DNA of 64,000 nucleotides from Pseudomonadota bacterium (lineage in GTDB: Bacteria; Pseudomonadota; Alphaproteobacteria; Rhizobiales; Devosiaceae). Shown piece after piece: positions 8,535 to 19,349 of the stretch. The position numbers and the translations under genes were made by a program. Position 1 is the stretch's first letter, and every line of letters starts with the position of its first letter. The stretch spans positions 38,072 to 102,071 of the forward strand of contig JAEWBN010000012.1 in NCBI GenBank assembly GCA_023391095.1, given 5' to 3'. Under the pieces are notes generated by a model. The model worked only from the letters and a program-made list of their open reading frames with translations, was not told the DNA's origin and searched no databases.

Positions 8535-9770
8535 TTAGCTGCGGTAGTCGCCGTTGATGGTGATGTAGCCGTGGGTGAGATCGCAGGTATAGACGGTGGC
8601 CCGGCCCTCGCCGAGGCCGAGGCTGACCGTCAATTCGAGTTCTTCGCCCTTCATATAGGCGCTGGTGGCTGCTTCGTCGTAGCCGGGCGCGCGTTCGCCA
8701 TTGCGGGCCACAACGAGGTCGCCGAAGCGAATGGAGAGCTTGTCGCGGTCGGCCGGTTCCCCAGCCTTGCCCACGGCCATGACCACGCGACCCCAATTGG
8801 CGTCCTCGCCGGCAATGGCGGTCTTGACCAGCGGGCTATCGGCAATGGCCTTGGCGACGCGGAAAGCGCTTTCGTCGGAAACGGCGCCCTCGACATGGAC
8901 GGACACCTGCTTGGTGGCGCCTTCGCCGTCACGCACGACATGGATGGCCAGCTCGAAGAGGACGTCAGACAGGGCCTGGCCGAAGACTTCGGCGCGGGGG
9001 TCATCGAGGCTTTCGATCGGCTCCACCCTGGCCTTGCCGGTTGCAAAGGCAAGAAGCGTGTCCGAAGTGGAGGTGTCGCTGTCGACGGTGATCGAATTGA
9101 AGCTCGTCTGGTTGTGCTTGACCAGAAGCGCCTGCAGGACCGGAGCGGCAATCGGCATGTCGGTGACGACAAAGGACAGCATGGTGGCCATGTCGGGCGC
9201 GATCATGCCGCTTCCCTTGGCGATGCCGTTGATCTTGACCTCGACCCCGTCGATGTCGAGCACGGCGCCCGAGAGTTTCGGGAAGGTGTCGGTGGTCATG
9301 ATGGCCCGGGCCGCGTCGATCCACGGCAGGGCGTTCATGCGGGTCGCGGTTTCGTCGAGGACGCCATCGAACTTGGACGCGTCGATGAGTTCGCCGATGA
9401 CGCCGGTCTGGGCGATGAAGACTTTGGACGGGGCGCAGCCGAGCGCCTCTGCCGCCACCTTGGTGATGTAGCGCACGCTTTCGCGGCCCTTCATGCCGGT
9501 AAAGGCATTGGAATTGCCCGAATTGACCACGAGACCGCGCGCCAGCCCGGCGCCAAGGTTCTCACGGCACAGCTCGACGGCGGCCGAAGAACATTGGGAA
9601 CGGGTCAGTACGCCGGCGACCGTGGTGCCTTCGTCAAAGGCCATGAGCAGCACGTCGGTGCGGTTCTTGTACTTGATGCCGGCTTCGGCCGTGGCAAAGC
9701 GCACGCCCTCGATGGCCGGCAGGTCCGGATAGGTCTTGGGGGCGAGGGGCGAAACCGGATGGGCGGCCAT
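8535..9770 (-). CDS. argJ: bifunctional glutamate N-acetyltransferase / amino-acid acetyltransferase ArgJ
   Basis: ArgJ recycles the acetyl group in arginine biosynthesis, moving it from N-acetylornithine to glutamate, and may also make N-acetylglutamate from acetyl-CoA. The 411-residue product has the autocleavage site in KGSGMIAPDMATMLSF, where Thr196 becomes the N-terminal nucleophile of the beta chain. Other family blocks are RGLVVNSGNSNAFTG and the C-terminal YTCDLTHGYITINGDYRS. The ATG at 9770 (MAAHPVSPLAPK) matches the usual family start better than upstream codons. It lies downstream of the parvulin gene on the same strand, but a strong terminator separates them, so it probably has its own promoter. 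Confidence 0.93.
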   Translation of the reverse strand: MAAHPVSPLAPKTYPDLPAIEGVRFATAEAGIKYKNRTDVLLMAFDEGTTVAGVLTRSQCSSAAVELCRENLGAGLARGLVVNSGNSNAFTGMKGRESVRYITKVAAEALGCAPSKVFIAQTGVIGELIDASKFDGVLDETATRMNALPWIDAARAIMTTDTFPKLSGAVLDIDGVEVKINGIAKGSGMIAPDMATMLSFVVTDMPIAAPVLQALLVKHNQTSFNSITVDSDTSTSDTLLAFATGKARVEPIESLDDPRAEVFGQALSDVLFELAIHVVRDGEGATKQVSVHVEGAVSDESAFRVAKAIADSPLVKTAIAGEDANWGRVVMAVGKAGEPADRDKLSIRFGDLVVARNGERAPGYDEAATSAYMKGEELELTVSLGLGEGRATVYTCDLTHGYITINGDYRS

Positions 9771-9857
9771 GGCACAAACCTTGAGCGGGCAATAACTGGC
9801 CTTGGTGTGCCCCAAAGGTGTGTCGGACGCAAGGCGGAGCGTGGCCCGCCCCACCAA

Positions 9858-9887
9858 ACAAAACGCCCTCCGCGAGGGAGGGCGTTG
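9858..9887 (-). terminator. rho-independent terminator of the parvulin gene
   Basis: Read on the minus strand, a GC-rich stem (AACGCCCTCC paired with GGAGGGCGTT, about 9862-9885) is followed by TTTTGTTT. It lies 25 bases past the stop of the peptidyl-prolyl isomerase gene. Confidence 0.8.
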
Positions 9888-9911
9888 CAAGGTCTGTGAT
9901 GGCAGGCGGGC

Positions 9912-10850
9912 TTATTCGGCCGTGGCTTCGACGGGGCCGGATTCGGCCTGCATCTGGGCGTCGAGCTGGGCGGAGAGGGCGGGGTCGACAACGTCGATCT
10001 CAACGCCCGACATCAGCTCGTCGACCTTGGTGGTGAAGGACTGCATCAGGAGCTGCTGCTGGATCTGCGGCGCCACCTGCTCGAAAGTGGGGGGCGTGGA
10101 CTGGCGCTTTTCGGTCAGCTTGATGATGTGCCAGCCGAACTGGGACTGCACGGGCGCGGACACTTCACCGGCTTCGCTCATGGCAAAGACGGCTTCCTCG
10201 AAGGGAGCGACCATCATGCCCTTGCCGAAAAAGCCCAGATCGCCGCCATTGGCTGCACCCGGATCGATGGAGTTCTCGCGCGCCAGGGTGGCAAAGTCGG
10301 CGCCGCCATCAATCTCGGCCTTGAGCGCATTGGCCTCTTCCTCGGTCTCGACCAGGATGTGGCTGGCGCGCACTTCTTCAGCCGGCTGGAACTGGGCGAC
10401 ATAGGCGTCATATTCGGCGCGGGTCGCCTCTTCGGTCACCGAAGCGGCAATGGCATCGGAGAAATAGGCCCGACGCAGGGCGCGTTCCTCGAGATATTTC
10501 TGGCGCTGGGCAAAGAGCTCGGTCTGGTCCATGCCGGCATCGCGGGCGGCCTGGGACATGACCTTCATGTCGATCAGCACGCGCAGGAGGAAGGCGCGGC
10601 GCTCCTGGGGCGGCATCTGCGCGAGGTCCTGGGCCATGTCCTCGGCGGCAAAGCTCATGTCGGCCTCGGTGATGGGCTCGTCGCCGACCGTGGCAATGAC
10701 CGTATCTGGGGAGGGGGCAGCCGTTTCGGTGGCGGCCGGAGTTTCGGCGGGCGCAGCGGCCTCCTGGGCAAAGGCGGTCGACAGCGGCGCAGCGGCCAGA
10801 AGGGCGGCAAGGCTCAGGCTACGGACCAGGCGCAGGGAAGGGGTGTGCAT
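9912..10850 (-). CDS. exported parvulin-type peptidyl-prolyl cis-trans isomerase
   Basis: The 312-residue product has a signal peptide (RSLSLAALLAAAPLSTAFA) and then an Ala/Pro/Glu-rich linker. An N-terminal helical chaperone-like region (about 60-170) precedes a parvulin domain (about 175-270) with VRASHILVETEEEA, GGDLGFFGKGMM and QFGWHIIKLTEKR. It should fold periplasmic or outer-membrane proteins, like SurA/PpiD relatives. ATG 10850 is preceded by GGAG at a workable distance; upstream codons would bury the signal peptide. It is divergent from secA, so an export-related chaperone and the export motor share an intergenic region. That pairing is common in Rhizobiales. Confidence 0.85.
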   Translation of the reverse strand: MHTPSLRLVRSLSLAALLAAAPLSTAFAQEAAAPAETPAATETAAPSPDTVIATVGDEPITEADMSFAAEDMAQDLAQMPPQERRAFLLRVLIDMKVMSQAARDAGMDQTELFAQRQKYLEERALRRAYFSDAIAASVTEEATRAEYDAYVAQFQPAEEVRASHILVETEEEANALKAEIDGGADFATLARENSIDPGAANGGDLGFFGKGMMVAPFEEAVFAMSEAGEVSAPVQSQFGWHIIKLTEKRQSTPPTFEQVAPQIQQQLLMQSFTTKVDELMSGVEIDVVDPALSAQLDAQMQAESGPVEATAE

Positions 10851-11237
10851 CGGGCTAATTTCTCCGTGGCCGGCGATCAGGACTGCCGGCATTGGCGTAT
10901 GGTGGCGGACTGGCGCCGGATGCGCCTGCCCCTCGCATGACAAGAGGGCCGAAATGTGCCGGTGGCCACGTTTTGACCGGCCCCGAAAGCTGGGGCGCGG
11001 GCAGGTTTGACCCAATTTGCCTCCGTTGACAATACAGGACCCCACTCTTACATCTCACCCGCTTTTCCGAGCATGTGCCGGCGGCACGACGGTTCGCGCC
11101 CTCGCCATGCAAAGTTGGACGGGAACTTCAGGCGTTCCCACGAAATTGTGACGATGCGGGCCGGGGCCCGAGGCCGCACCATGCCGGTGCCGCCCGCCCG
11201 AACCGTGCTCGCCGCCGACACATGAAGGACTGGACAT
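10851..11237. promoter_or_regulatory. 387-bp divergent intergenic region with secA promoter and long leader
   Basis: On the plus strand TTGACA (11026-11031) is followed after 17 bases by TACATC (11049-11054), a reasonable sigma70 promoter for secA. It would give a leader of roughly 175 bases. The leader is GC-rich and contains no convincing reading frame. I see no clear minus-strand promoter for the parvulin gene. Confidence 0.5.
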
Positions 11238-13940
<2,703 letters not shown>

Positions 13941-13957
13941 GGCCGGTGAGACAATGA

Positions 13958-13990
13958 CAAAGGCGGTCCGAACGGGCCGCCTTTTGTTTG
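13958..13990 (+). terminator. rho-independent terminator after secA
   Basis: AAGGCGG and CCGCCTT pair around a short loop (about 13959-13982) and are followed by TTGTTTG. It lies 18 bases after the secA stop and ends where the ribosome-binding site of the next gene begins. Confidence 0.75.
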
Positions 13991-13999
13991 GAGGCTGAG

Positions 14000-14416
14000 A
14001 TGACCAATGCCGAGATCATCGAGCGAGCAGCGGCGCTCCTGCGTCCCCATCAGACCGACCAGGGGCGGCTCATGGGCGATGTCGGCGCGGTGGTGATCTC
14101 GGTCAGTGGCAAGGTCTATGGCGGGGTGTGCGTCGATACGGCGAGCTGGGGGCTTTGCGCCGAGCGCAGTGCGATGGCCGCTATGATCACCGGCGGCGAA
14201 TACCGGCTTGCCAAGGTCGTTGCGGTGTGGCGCGACCCGGGCAATGGGGCCCTGACGGTGCTACCGCCTTGCGGGGTGTGCCGGGAGTTCATGCGGCAGG
14301 TGGACCAAGCCAATCTGGCCGCCGAGATTGTTCTGGGGCGCGCGCAGAGCGTGTCGCTGGCCGACCTGCTGCCGGCCCACGAGTGGCCGGCGCCGCTGGC
14401 GACGGTCAGCAGGTGA
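14000..14416 (+). CDS. cytidine deaminase-like protein
   Basis: The 138-residue product has the zinc-dependent deaminase signature: C53-A-E55 in GLCAERSAM and P-C91-G-V-C94 in LPPCGVCREF. It should hydrolyse an amino group from a nucleoside or related base. The three-cysteine ligand set matches homotetrameric cytidine deaminases and blasticidin-S-deaminase-like enzymes, and I cannot separate these. ATG 14000 follows GGAGG at 5-6 bases. Its 3' end overlaps that of the convergent hypothetical gene by 11 bases. Confidence 0.75.
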   Translation: MTNAEIIERAAALLRPHQTDQGRLMGDVGAVVISVSGKVYGGVCVDTASWGLCAERSAMAAMITGGEYRLAKVVAVWRDPGNGALTVLPPCGVCREFMRQVDQANLAAEIVLGRAQSVSLADLLPAHEWPAPLATVSR

Positions 14417-15080
14417 CGCGGATTTCGGCGTAGCCGGTCAGGCCCTCGTCGCCGCTCGAGGTGACGCCGATGGTGCAGCCGGTGCCTACCAGCGGGATGG
14501 AGCCGCCCGAGGGGATGGCGGTGCCATCGGCCAGCATGACATAGCCATTGTCGACGACGGAGACGTCCACGGCGAAGCCCTGGTCGCAGACCGGATACCT
14601 GTCGCCGGCTGCCACGAGGAGGCGCATGCCGGGGGGCAGGCAATCCTCGCCGCCGCCGGCGTCCGCTTCGGCGGCAGGGGTTGCGGCTGCACCCGGCGGG
14701 GCGATGTCGGGCAGGGGGCCTGATGACGGCTCGGGTGCGGGCTCGGCTGTGGGAGCAGGCGCTGTCGCGGCGGCCATGGCATTGCGGGCGTAAAGGTCGA
14801 GGCTGACGCGCAACTGGGCCAGTTCGGTCGAAAGACGGAGGACGTCGCGCTGAGATTGCATGTACAGCCAGCCGGTGCCGCCAAGCGCGGTCAGCCCGGC
14901 AAGCAGGCCAAGTGTGCCCAGCACCAGTCCGGCGCGGCCCCTGTGCTCGCGCGGCGGGCGGGCGGGCGTTTCGGACCGGGTGGGCGCTGCAGGTGGCAGG
15001 ACGGGCGCTGCCGGCCGCTCGGCCGGGGTCAGCGTGATCTCGGCATCGGGCAGAACGGGTTCGGATCGGGACTGGTCCAC
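14406..15080 (-). CDS. membrane-anchored hypothetical protein with Pro/Ala linker
   Basis: I do not recognise this 224-residue protein. It has a Pro-rich cytoplasmic N-terminus (1-48), one transmembrane segment (about 50-72, LVLGTLGLLAGLTALGGTGWLYM) and a short heptad-like region (75-97). A Pro/Ala/Glu-rich linker (about 100-140) leads to a C-terminal domain (about 143-224) with four cysteines, including Cys at the last residue. The topology suggests a bitopic protein with a disulfide-stabilised periplasmic domain. GTG 15080 follows GGAGAGG. It lies 96 bp downstream of the L,D-transpeptidase gene and may share its transcript. Confidence 0.6.
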   Translation of the reverse strand: MDQSRSEPVLPDAEITLTPAERPAAPVLPPAAPTRSETPARPPREHRGRAGLVLGTLGLLAGLTALGGTGWLYMQSQRDVLRLSTELAQLRVSLDLYARNAMAAATAPAPTAEPAPEPSSGPLPDIAPPGAAATPAAEADAGGGEDCLPPGMRLLVAAGDRYPVCDQGFAVDVSVVDNGYVMLADGTAIPSGGSIPLVGTGCTIGVTSSGDEGLTGYAEIRVTC

Positions 15081-15176
15081 ATGCCTCTCCGGTTGGCGCG
15101 GTGGGCCCGCCCATGCCAGTCAATGGGGGCCGAACTTGGGCGGGTGCGCCCAGTCTAGCCCCGGAACGATCCGGTG

Positions 15177-16202
15177 TCAGCGCGGCCGCTGGGCAACCGG
15201 GGTGGGCATGGTGGCGGGCTTGCCGGTAAAGACGGGCTTGATATTGGGGTCCTGACCGCCACCGCCAAAGACGCTGCCGATATTGGAGAAGAACCCGCCC
15301 ACCGCTTCGCCGCGAGCCTTGAGGGCTGCTTCCTCGGCTGCCTTGCGCTCGGCCTGCTTCTGGATGGCCGCAGCCTGGTTGAGCAGGGCGGCGTTGTCGG
15401 CTTCCTGCTTGGCGGTGACGGCAGCATTGGTGAGGGTCGGCGGGCAGGCGCCCATGGCGTTGAGAGGCCCGGTGGCATTGGGGTTGAAGATGTAGCGCAT
15501 TTCGCAGACGTCCCAGGTGGGCGGGGTCTTGGTCATTTCGAAATGGTCGTAGCCAACCTTGATGTTCTTCCAGAAATCGAGGTGGGGGCTCGTGGCATGG
15601 CTGGCCAGATTGGCGGCCGTCATGCGGAAGGGGTAGATCTGCAACTGGAAGCTGGGATTGCCGCCCTTGAAGGTTTCGCGGGCCAGGGCGTAAATCTCGG
15701 CAATGCCGGCATCGGTCATTGCGTAACAGCCGCGCGAGGAGCAGTCGCCGTGCACCATGAGGTCCGAGCCGGTGCGGCCGTGGGCGCGATCGAACTTGTT
15801 GGGAAAGCCGGTATTGAAGGCCAGGTAGTAGTTGGACTTGGGGTGCATCAGGCCCGGCGTGATGGTGTAGAAGCCTTCAGGGCTCTGCCGGTCGCCTTCC
15901 TTGAACTTGGGGCCCAGGTCGCCCGAATAGGCGCAGATCTCGTAGGTCTTGAACAGCCGGAAGGTGCCCGAACTGGTCTTCTTCCAGACCTCGAGCACGC
16001 TTTCTTCCTTGAAGATGCGAATGACCATGCCGTCGGACGGCGAGGAGCCGATGCTGCGCAGGCCCTGAACCACGCCGCTCGACAGGGGCTGGTTGTGGCG
16101 GTTGTCGCCCCCCTTGATGAAGCCGGAACAGGCAGCCAGTCCGACCGAAAGCCAGACGAGGATCACGAATGCGCCGAGGCGATGCAGGAATGTGCCGGTC
16201 AA
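15177..16202 (-). CDS. L,D-transpeptidase (YkuD domain) lipoprotein
   Basis: The 341-residue product has a lipoprotein signal ending in VGLAAC (Cys25) and a YkuD-type catalytic domain (about 55-200). The motif LMVHGDCSSRGCYAMTD supplies the His and nucleophilic Cys. Such enzymes form or edit 3-3 crosslinks in peptidoglycan or attach proteins to it. The family variant resembles YafK/ErfK-like proteins. The C-terminal tail (about 255-341) is Ala/Gln/Lys-rich and probably partly helical. It is a lipid-anchored periplasmic enzyme by inference. Substrate choice cannot be told. Confidence 0.82.
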   Translation of the reverse strand: MTGTFLHRLGAFVILVWLSVGLAACSGFIKGGDNRHNQPLSSGVVQGLRSIGSSPSDGMVIRIFKEESVLEVWKKTSSGTFRLFKTYEICAYSGDLGPKFKEGDRQSPEGFYTITPGLMHPKSNYYLAFNTGFPNKFDRAHGRTGSDLMVHGDCSSRGCYAMTDAGIAEIYALARETFKGGNPSFQLQIYPFRMTAANLASHATSPHLDFWKNIKVGYDHFEMTKTPPTWDVCEMRYIFNPNATGPLNAMGACPPTLTNAAVTAKQEADNAALLNQAAAIQKQAERKAAEEAALKARGEAVGGFFSNIGSVFGGGGQDPNIKPVFTGKPATMPTPVAQRPR

Positions 16203-16361
16203 GGTTGTTCAAGCCCGAGTGGAAACCGGGCCCTTATGAAGCCCGAATGGTTAGCGCAGTGTGAGCGCATTGCGTGAATGAAGCCTTTACCACGGCGCAA
16301 AACGACCCGGAAGCAGGGGTGCTCACGGCGAATTGTGCTGTAACGTGGACGCCAATCATGC

Positions 16362-16380
16362 TGTAATACCGTGTATTACA
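16362..16380. promoter_or_regulatory. perfect palindromic operator before the antitoxin
   Basis: TGTAATACCGTGTATTACA is an exact 8-bp inverted repeat around a 3-bp centre. It lies 14 bases before the antitoxin start. Ribbon-helix-helix antitoxins usually repress their own operon through such sites. Confidence 0.75.
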
Positions 16381-16394
16381 AGTGGAGGTCCATC

Positions 16395-16646
16395 ATGGAA
16401 CTGTCCAAGCCCCTCACCTTGCGACTGCCGGTTGACCTGCTGGATCAGGTGGAGAAGGTCTCTGCCGCCTCCGAACGCAGTCGCAGTTGGGTCATCGTGC
16501 GTGCGCTGAAGCTCTATATGCAAGCTGAGGGTGCCGATATCCTGCGCATTGCTGACGGGGTCGCCGAAGCCGACGCAGGGGACACAGAACGGTTCGATGA
16601 TGTTCTGGGTCAGATCGAGCGCATTGTACGGGATGACGCTGCCTGA
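16395..16646 (+). CDS. ribbon-helix-helix antitoxin (CopG/ParD-like)
   Basis: The 83-residue protein starts with the short beta-strand and two helices typical of a ribbon-helix-helix DNA-binding domain (LSKPLTLRLPVDLLDQVEKVSAA, then SRSWVIVRALKLYM). The acidic C-terminal part should wrap the toxin. ATG 16395 follows GTGGAGG; the longer frame from 16371 would cross the operator. Its stop overlaps the toxin start as TGATG, the usual cotranslation junction of type II toxin-antitoxin pairs. The frame is intact even though the toxin is not. Confidence 0.8.
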   Translation: MELSKPLTLRLPVDLLDQVEKVSAASERSRSWVIVRALKLYMQAEGADILRIADGVAEADAGDTERFDDVLGQIERIVRDDAA

Positions 16647-16953
16647 TGCGCATCGTGCTGTCCCGATCGGCAGCAGACTATATTCGCAAAGAAGCGGCCT
16701 ATCTGCGGGGCCATAGCCGCGCCGCCGGCGAGGCATTTGTCGCCCGGGTAAAGGCTGTGCGGCGGTATCTGACGGCCTTCGCGAGGCCGGGCAACTCCTA
16801 CCCGTGCCGAGTGTGCGACGCCTCATCAGGGAGGGTTATCGCTTTGACTATCGGATCAGGCCCGATGTGATCGAGATTGTTGCGGTTTCGAGCTCTGTGA
16901 ATACACCGCTCGACATGCCGAGCGACGATCCCGATTTCGACTACGAAGCTTAG
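16646..16953 (+). pseudogene. RelE/ParE-type toxin, frameshifted
   Basis: The frame opening at 16646 encodes RIVLSRSAADYIRKEAAYLRGHSRAAGEAFVAR and on to FARPGNS, a typical ParE/RelE N-terminus. It then runs into unrelated residues and stops at 16870. The proper continuation, VPSVRRLIREGYRFDYRI then PDVIEIVAVS, is in another frame from about 16798 to the TAG at 16951-16953. One missing base near 16795-16800 would explain the break. In ParE toxins the second part holds the conserved RxxxxGYRxxY-type core, so the toxin is probably dead. A sequencing error or programmed slippage are alternatives. Confidence 0.75.
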
Positions 16954-17903
16954 ATATTCGTGCCGATGGCGAGGAACTTTTCGCGGCGGTGTTCGCGGGT
17001 TTCAAGGCGCGACTTGCCGGCAAAATCCTTGAGGAAGGCGTCGATGGCGCTGCGCGTCGAGTCCATGACCGCGGTGTGGTGGCGATGGGCGCCGCCGGCG
17101 GGTTCGGGAATGATGCCGTCGATGACCTTGAAGCCCAAGAGGTCCTGGGCGGTGATCTTCTGGGCCGTGGCCATGTCCTGGGCGCGCGCAGCGTCGCGGA
17201 ACAGGATCGAGGCACCCGCTTCGGGCGAGATGACCGAATAGATGGCGTTTTCCAGCATCAGCACCCGGTTGGCCGTGGCGATGGCGATGGCGCCACCCGA
17301 GCCGCCCTCACCGATGATGATGGCCAGGTTGGGTACGCCGAGCTCGAGGCTCTTCTCGGTCGAACGGGCAATGGCTTCGGCCTGGCCGCGCTCTTCGGCG
17401 CCAATGCCGGGATAGGCGCCGGCCGTATCCACAAAGGACAGGACGGGAATCGAGAAGCGGTCGGCCATGTCCATGATGCGGACGGCCTTGCGATAGCCTT
17501 CCGGGTTGGCCATGCCGAAATTGTGCTTGAGGCGCGTTTCGGTGGAGCTGCCCTTTTCCTGGCCCAGCACGGCGACCGGCTGGCCATTGAAGCGGCCGAA
17601 GCCGGCCTGCAGGGCGGCGTCCTCGCCGAACTTGCGGTCACCGGCCAGCGGCTGCCATTCGGTGATCAGCGACTTCACATAGTCGGAAAAATGCGGGCGC
17701 TGCGGATGGCGGGCGACCTGGGTCTTCTGCCACGGCGTCAGCTTGCGATAGATCTCGACCAGCGCCTCGTCGGCGCGTGCGGAAAGGCGGTTGACTTCCT
17801 CGTCGATGGACACGGCCTGGTCGGTCTGTGCCAAGGACTTGAGTTCGACGATCTTGGCTTCGAGATCGGCGACCGGCTTTTCAAAATCGAGATAAGACTG
17901 CAT
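16950..17903 (-). CDS. accA: acetyl-CoA carboxylase carboxyltransferase subunit alpha
   Basis: AccA is the alpha half of the carboxyltransferase that moves the carboxyl group from biotin to acetyl-CoA, giving malonyl-CoA, the first committed step of fatty-acid synthesis. The 317-residue product shows the family's opening YLDFEKPVADLEAKIVEL and the core GMANPEGYRKAVRIM, PVLSFVDTAGAYPGIGAEERGQ and GEGGSGGAIAIATANRV. Length is normal. Its stop codon overlaps the stop of the convergent toxin remnant. accD is not in this window. Confidence 0.96.
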   Translation of the reverse strand: MQSYLDFEKPVADLEAKIVELKSLAQTDQAVSIDEEVNRLSARADEALVEIYRKLTPWQKTQVARHPQRPHFSDYVKSLITEWQPLAGDRKFGEDAALQAGFGRFNGQPVAVLGQEKGSSTETRLKHNFGMANPEGYRKAVRIMDMADRFSIPVLSFVDTAGAYPGIGAEERGQAEAIARSTEKSLELGVPNLAIIIGEGGSGGAIAIATANRVLMLENAIYSVISPEAGASILFRDAARAQDMATAQKITAQDLLGFKVIDGIIPEPAGGAHRHHTAVMDSTRSAIDAFLKDFAGKSRLETREHRREKFLAIGTNI

Positions 17904-18050
17904 CCATTCCGCCCGTTGAGGGGTCTCGTCTGCCGACCCTGGGATATGGGCCGCTGCTGTTGCGCCCTAAAGTGGCCGGAAAGTGGCGAGGGCGCAATCG
18001 CAAGTCAAGGTTTGGCGTCCAAATGGTTTGGATTTCGTGGGGATGGTGCC

Positions 18051-18959
18051 TCAGTTTCCGGCCAGGGGGTGGTGGCTTTCCACGAGGTTGCGGAGCTTTT
18101 CGTCCAGCACATGGGTATAGATCTGGGTCGTGGAAATATCGGCATGGCCGAGCAGCATCTGGACCACGCGCAGGTCGGCGCCGCCCGCCAGCAGGTGGCT
18201 GGCAAAGGCGTGGCGCAGAACATGGGGGGCAACGCGGGCCGCGGAAATGCCGGCGCGCGCGGCCAGTGCCTTGAGATCGCGGGCAAAGACCTGACGGGCC
18301 AGATAGCCGTCTTCGCCATTGGCGGGGAACAGCCAGGGGCCCGGGGGGAGGGTGGCGATCCAGGCGCGGACGGCATCGCGGGCGCGGTCGTTCATGGGCA
18401 CGACGCGTTCCTTGTTGCCCTTGCCGGTGACGGTGATGAAGGCGCTGTCGCGCATGACGGCGGCGCGGCGCAGGCTCACCAGCTCGGAAACGCGCAGGCC
18501 GGTGGCATAAAGCATTTCGAGCAGGCAATAGAGCCGCTGGGCGGCAAGCTGCTTCTGCGGGGCCGCTGGCATATTGGCTTCCTCTTCGGCGAGGGAGAGC
18601 AGCCGGTCGACCTCGGCAATGGAGAGCACCTTGGGCAGCGCGCGCCTTGCCTTGGGGCTCGCGACAATGCGCGTCGGATCGTCGCCCCGCATTCCATCGG
18701 CGCAGAGGAATTTGTGGAACTGGCGAATGGCCGAGAGGCGTCGGGCGCTGGAGGCGGCGGAGAGGCCTTCCATCTTGAGATGGTCGAGATAGGCGGTGAC
18801 CGTGTCGCGGGTGCAGTCGAGCAGGGTCTGTTTGCGTCCCGCCACAAAGCCCGAATAGTCGGACAGGTCGCGCCGATAGGCCTCGATCGTATTGGCGGCA
18901 GCCCCGCGTTCGGCGCTCATCATTTCGAGAAAGGCCGCGATCAGGTGCGCGCCGCTCAT
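18051..18959 (-). CDS. xerD: tyrosine recombinase XerD
   Basis: XerD and XerC resolve chromosome dimers at dif. The 302-residue product has a SAM-like N-terminal DNA-binding domain (1-95) and the catalytic domain with all key residues: Arg156 (ATGLRVSEL), Lys180 (TGKGNKE), His246 and Arg249 (HVLRHAFASHLL), His272 (LGHADISTTQIYTH) and Tyr281. The MSGAHLIAAFLEMM start overlaps the stop of the upstream small membrane protein gene by 4 bases. Its place next to aroK/aroB and accA, with no phage genes nearby, supports the housekeeping XerD rather than an integrase. Confidence 0.9.
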   Translation of the reverse strand: MSGAHLIAAFLEMMSAERGAAANTIEAYRRDLSDYSGFVAGRKQTLLDCTRDTVTAYLDHLKMEGLSAASSARRLSAIRQFHKFLCADGMRGDDPTRIVASPKARRALPKVLSIAEVDRLLSLAEEEANMPAAPQKQLAAQRLYCLLEMLYATGLRVSELVSLRRAAVMRDSAFITVTGKGNKERVVPMNDRARDAVRAWIATLPPGPWLFPANGEDGYLARQVFARDLKALAARAGISAARVAPHVLRHAFASHLLAGGADLRVVQMLLGHADISTTQIYTHVLDEKLRNLVESHHPLAGN

Positions 18960-19177
18960 TGGGCTGCCGGTTCCGCCGGTGCGCTTGTGACATTGGGCTG
19001 GGGCAGGCTGGTGCCGGGGCGGGCCGCTTCGGTTTCGCCCAGGAGCTCGCGGGCGGGAATGCGCTGGCTGACTTCCTTTGGCGTGGGCTCGACGAAGGTC
19101 ACGAGCGCGAACATGCCGGCATAGGCCAGGCCAGCCAGAAACAGCAGGGAGATCAGCAGGCGAAAGAGGGTGGGCAT
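18956..19177 (-). CDS. small single-pass membrane protein
   Basis: This 73-residue protein has one N-terminal hydrophobic helix (LFRLLISLLFLAGLAYAGMFALVTFV) and a polar tail rich in Pro, Glu and Ala, with PTPKEVSQRIP just after the helix. Small proteins of this kind sit in this position beside aroK/xerD in Rhizobiales genomes, but no function is known to me. ATG 19177 is preferred because upstream codons have no membrane or family character. It overlaps xerD by 4 bases (ATGA), so the two are cotranslated. Confidence 0.7.
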   Translation of the reverse strand: MPTLFRLLISLLFLAGLAYAGMFALVTFVEPTPKEVSQRIPARELLGETEAARPGTSLPQPNVTSAPAEPAAQ

Positions 19178-19295
19178 GGCGGTCCTCGCACGGGGCGTGT
19201 GCACCATGACTATCCGCAAAAGGTTGCCATGGGGTTGTGCTGCAGTGTCGGGCAAAGCGCGGGCGGGATCAACCGTGCCGGCGGACCCTGGGCGC

Positions 19296-19324
19296 TTGAC
19301 AGGCAGGGCCCGGACCGATTGAAA
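19296..19324 (+). promoter_or_regulatory. possible aroKB promoter
   Basis: TTGACA at 19296-19301 is followed after 17 bases by TTGAAA (19319-19324), 26 bases before the aroK start. The -35 is perfect and the -10 is weak. Confidence 0.35.
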
Positions 19325-19349
19325 GCAGATTGATCGGAGGGCACCCAGG

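Noticed and set aside
18051..18959. phage integrase marking a genomic island
   Set aside because: Intact XerD length, housekeeping neighbours and no tRNA or attachment repeat nearby.
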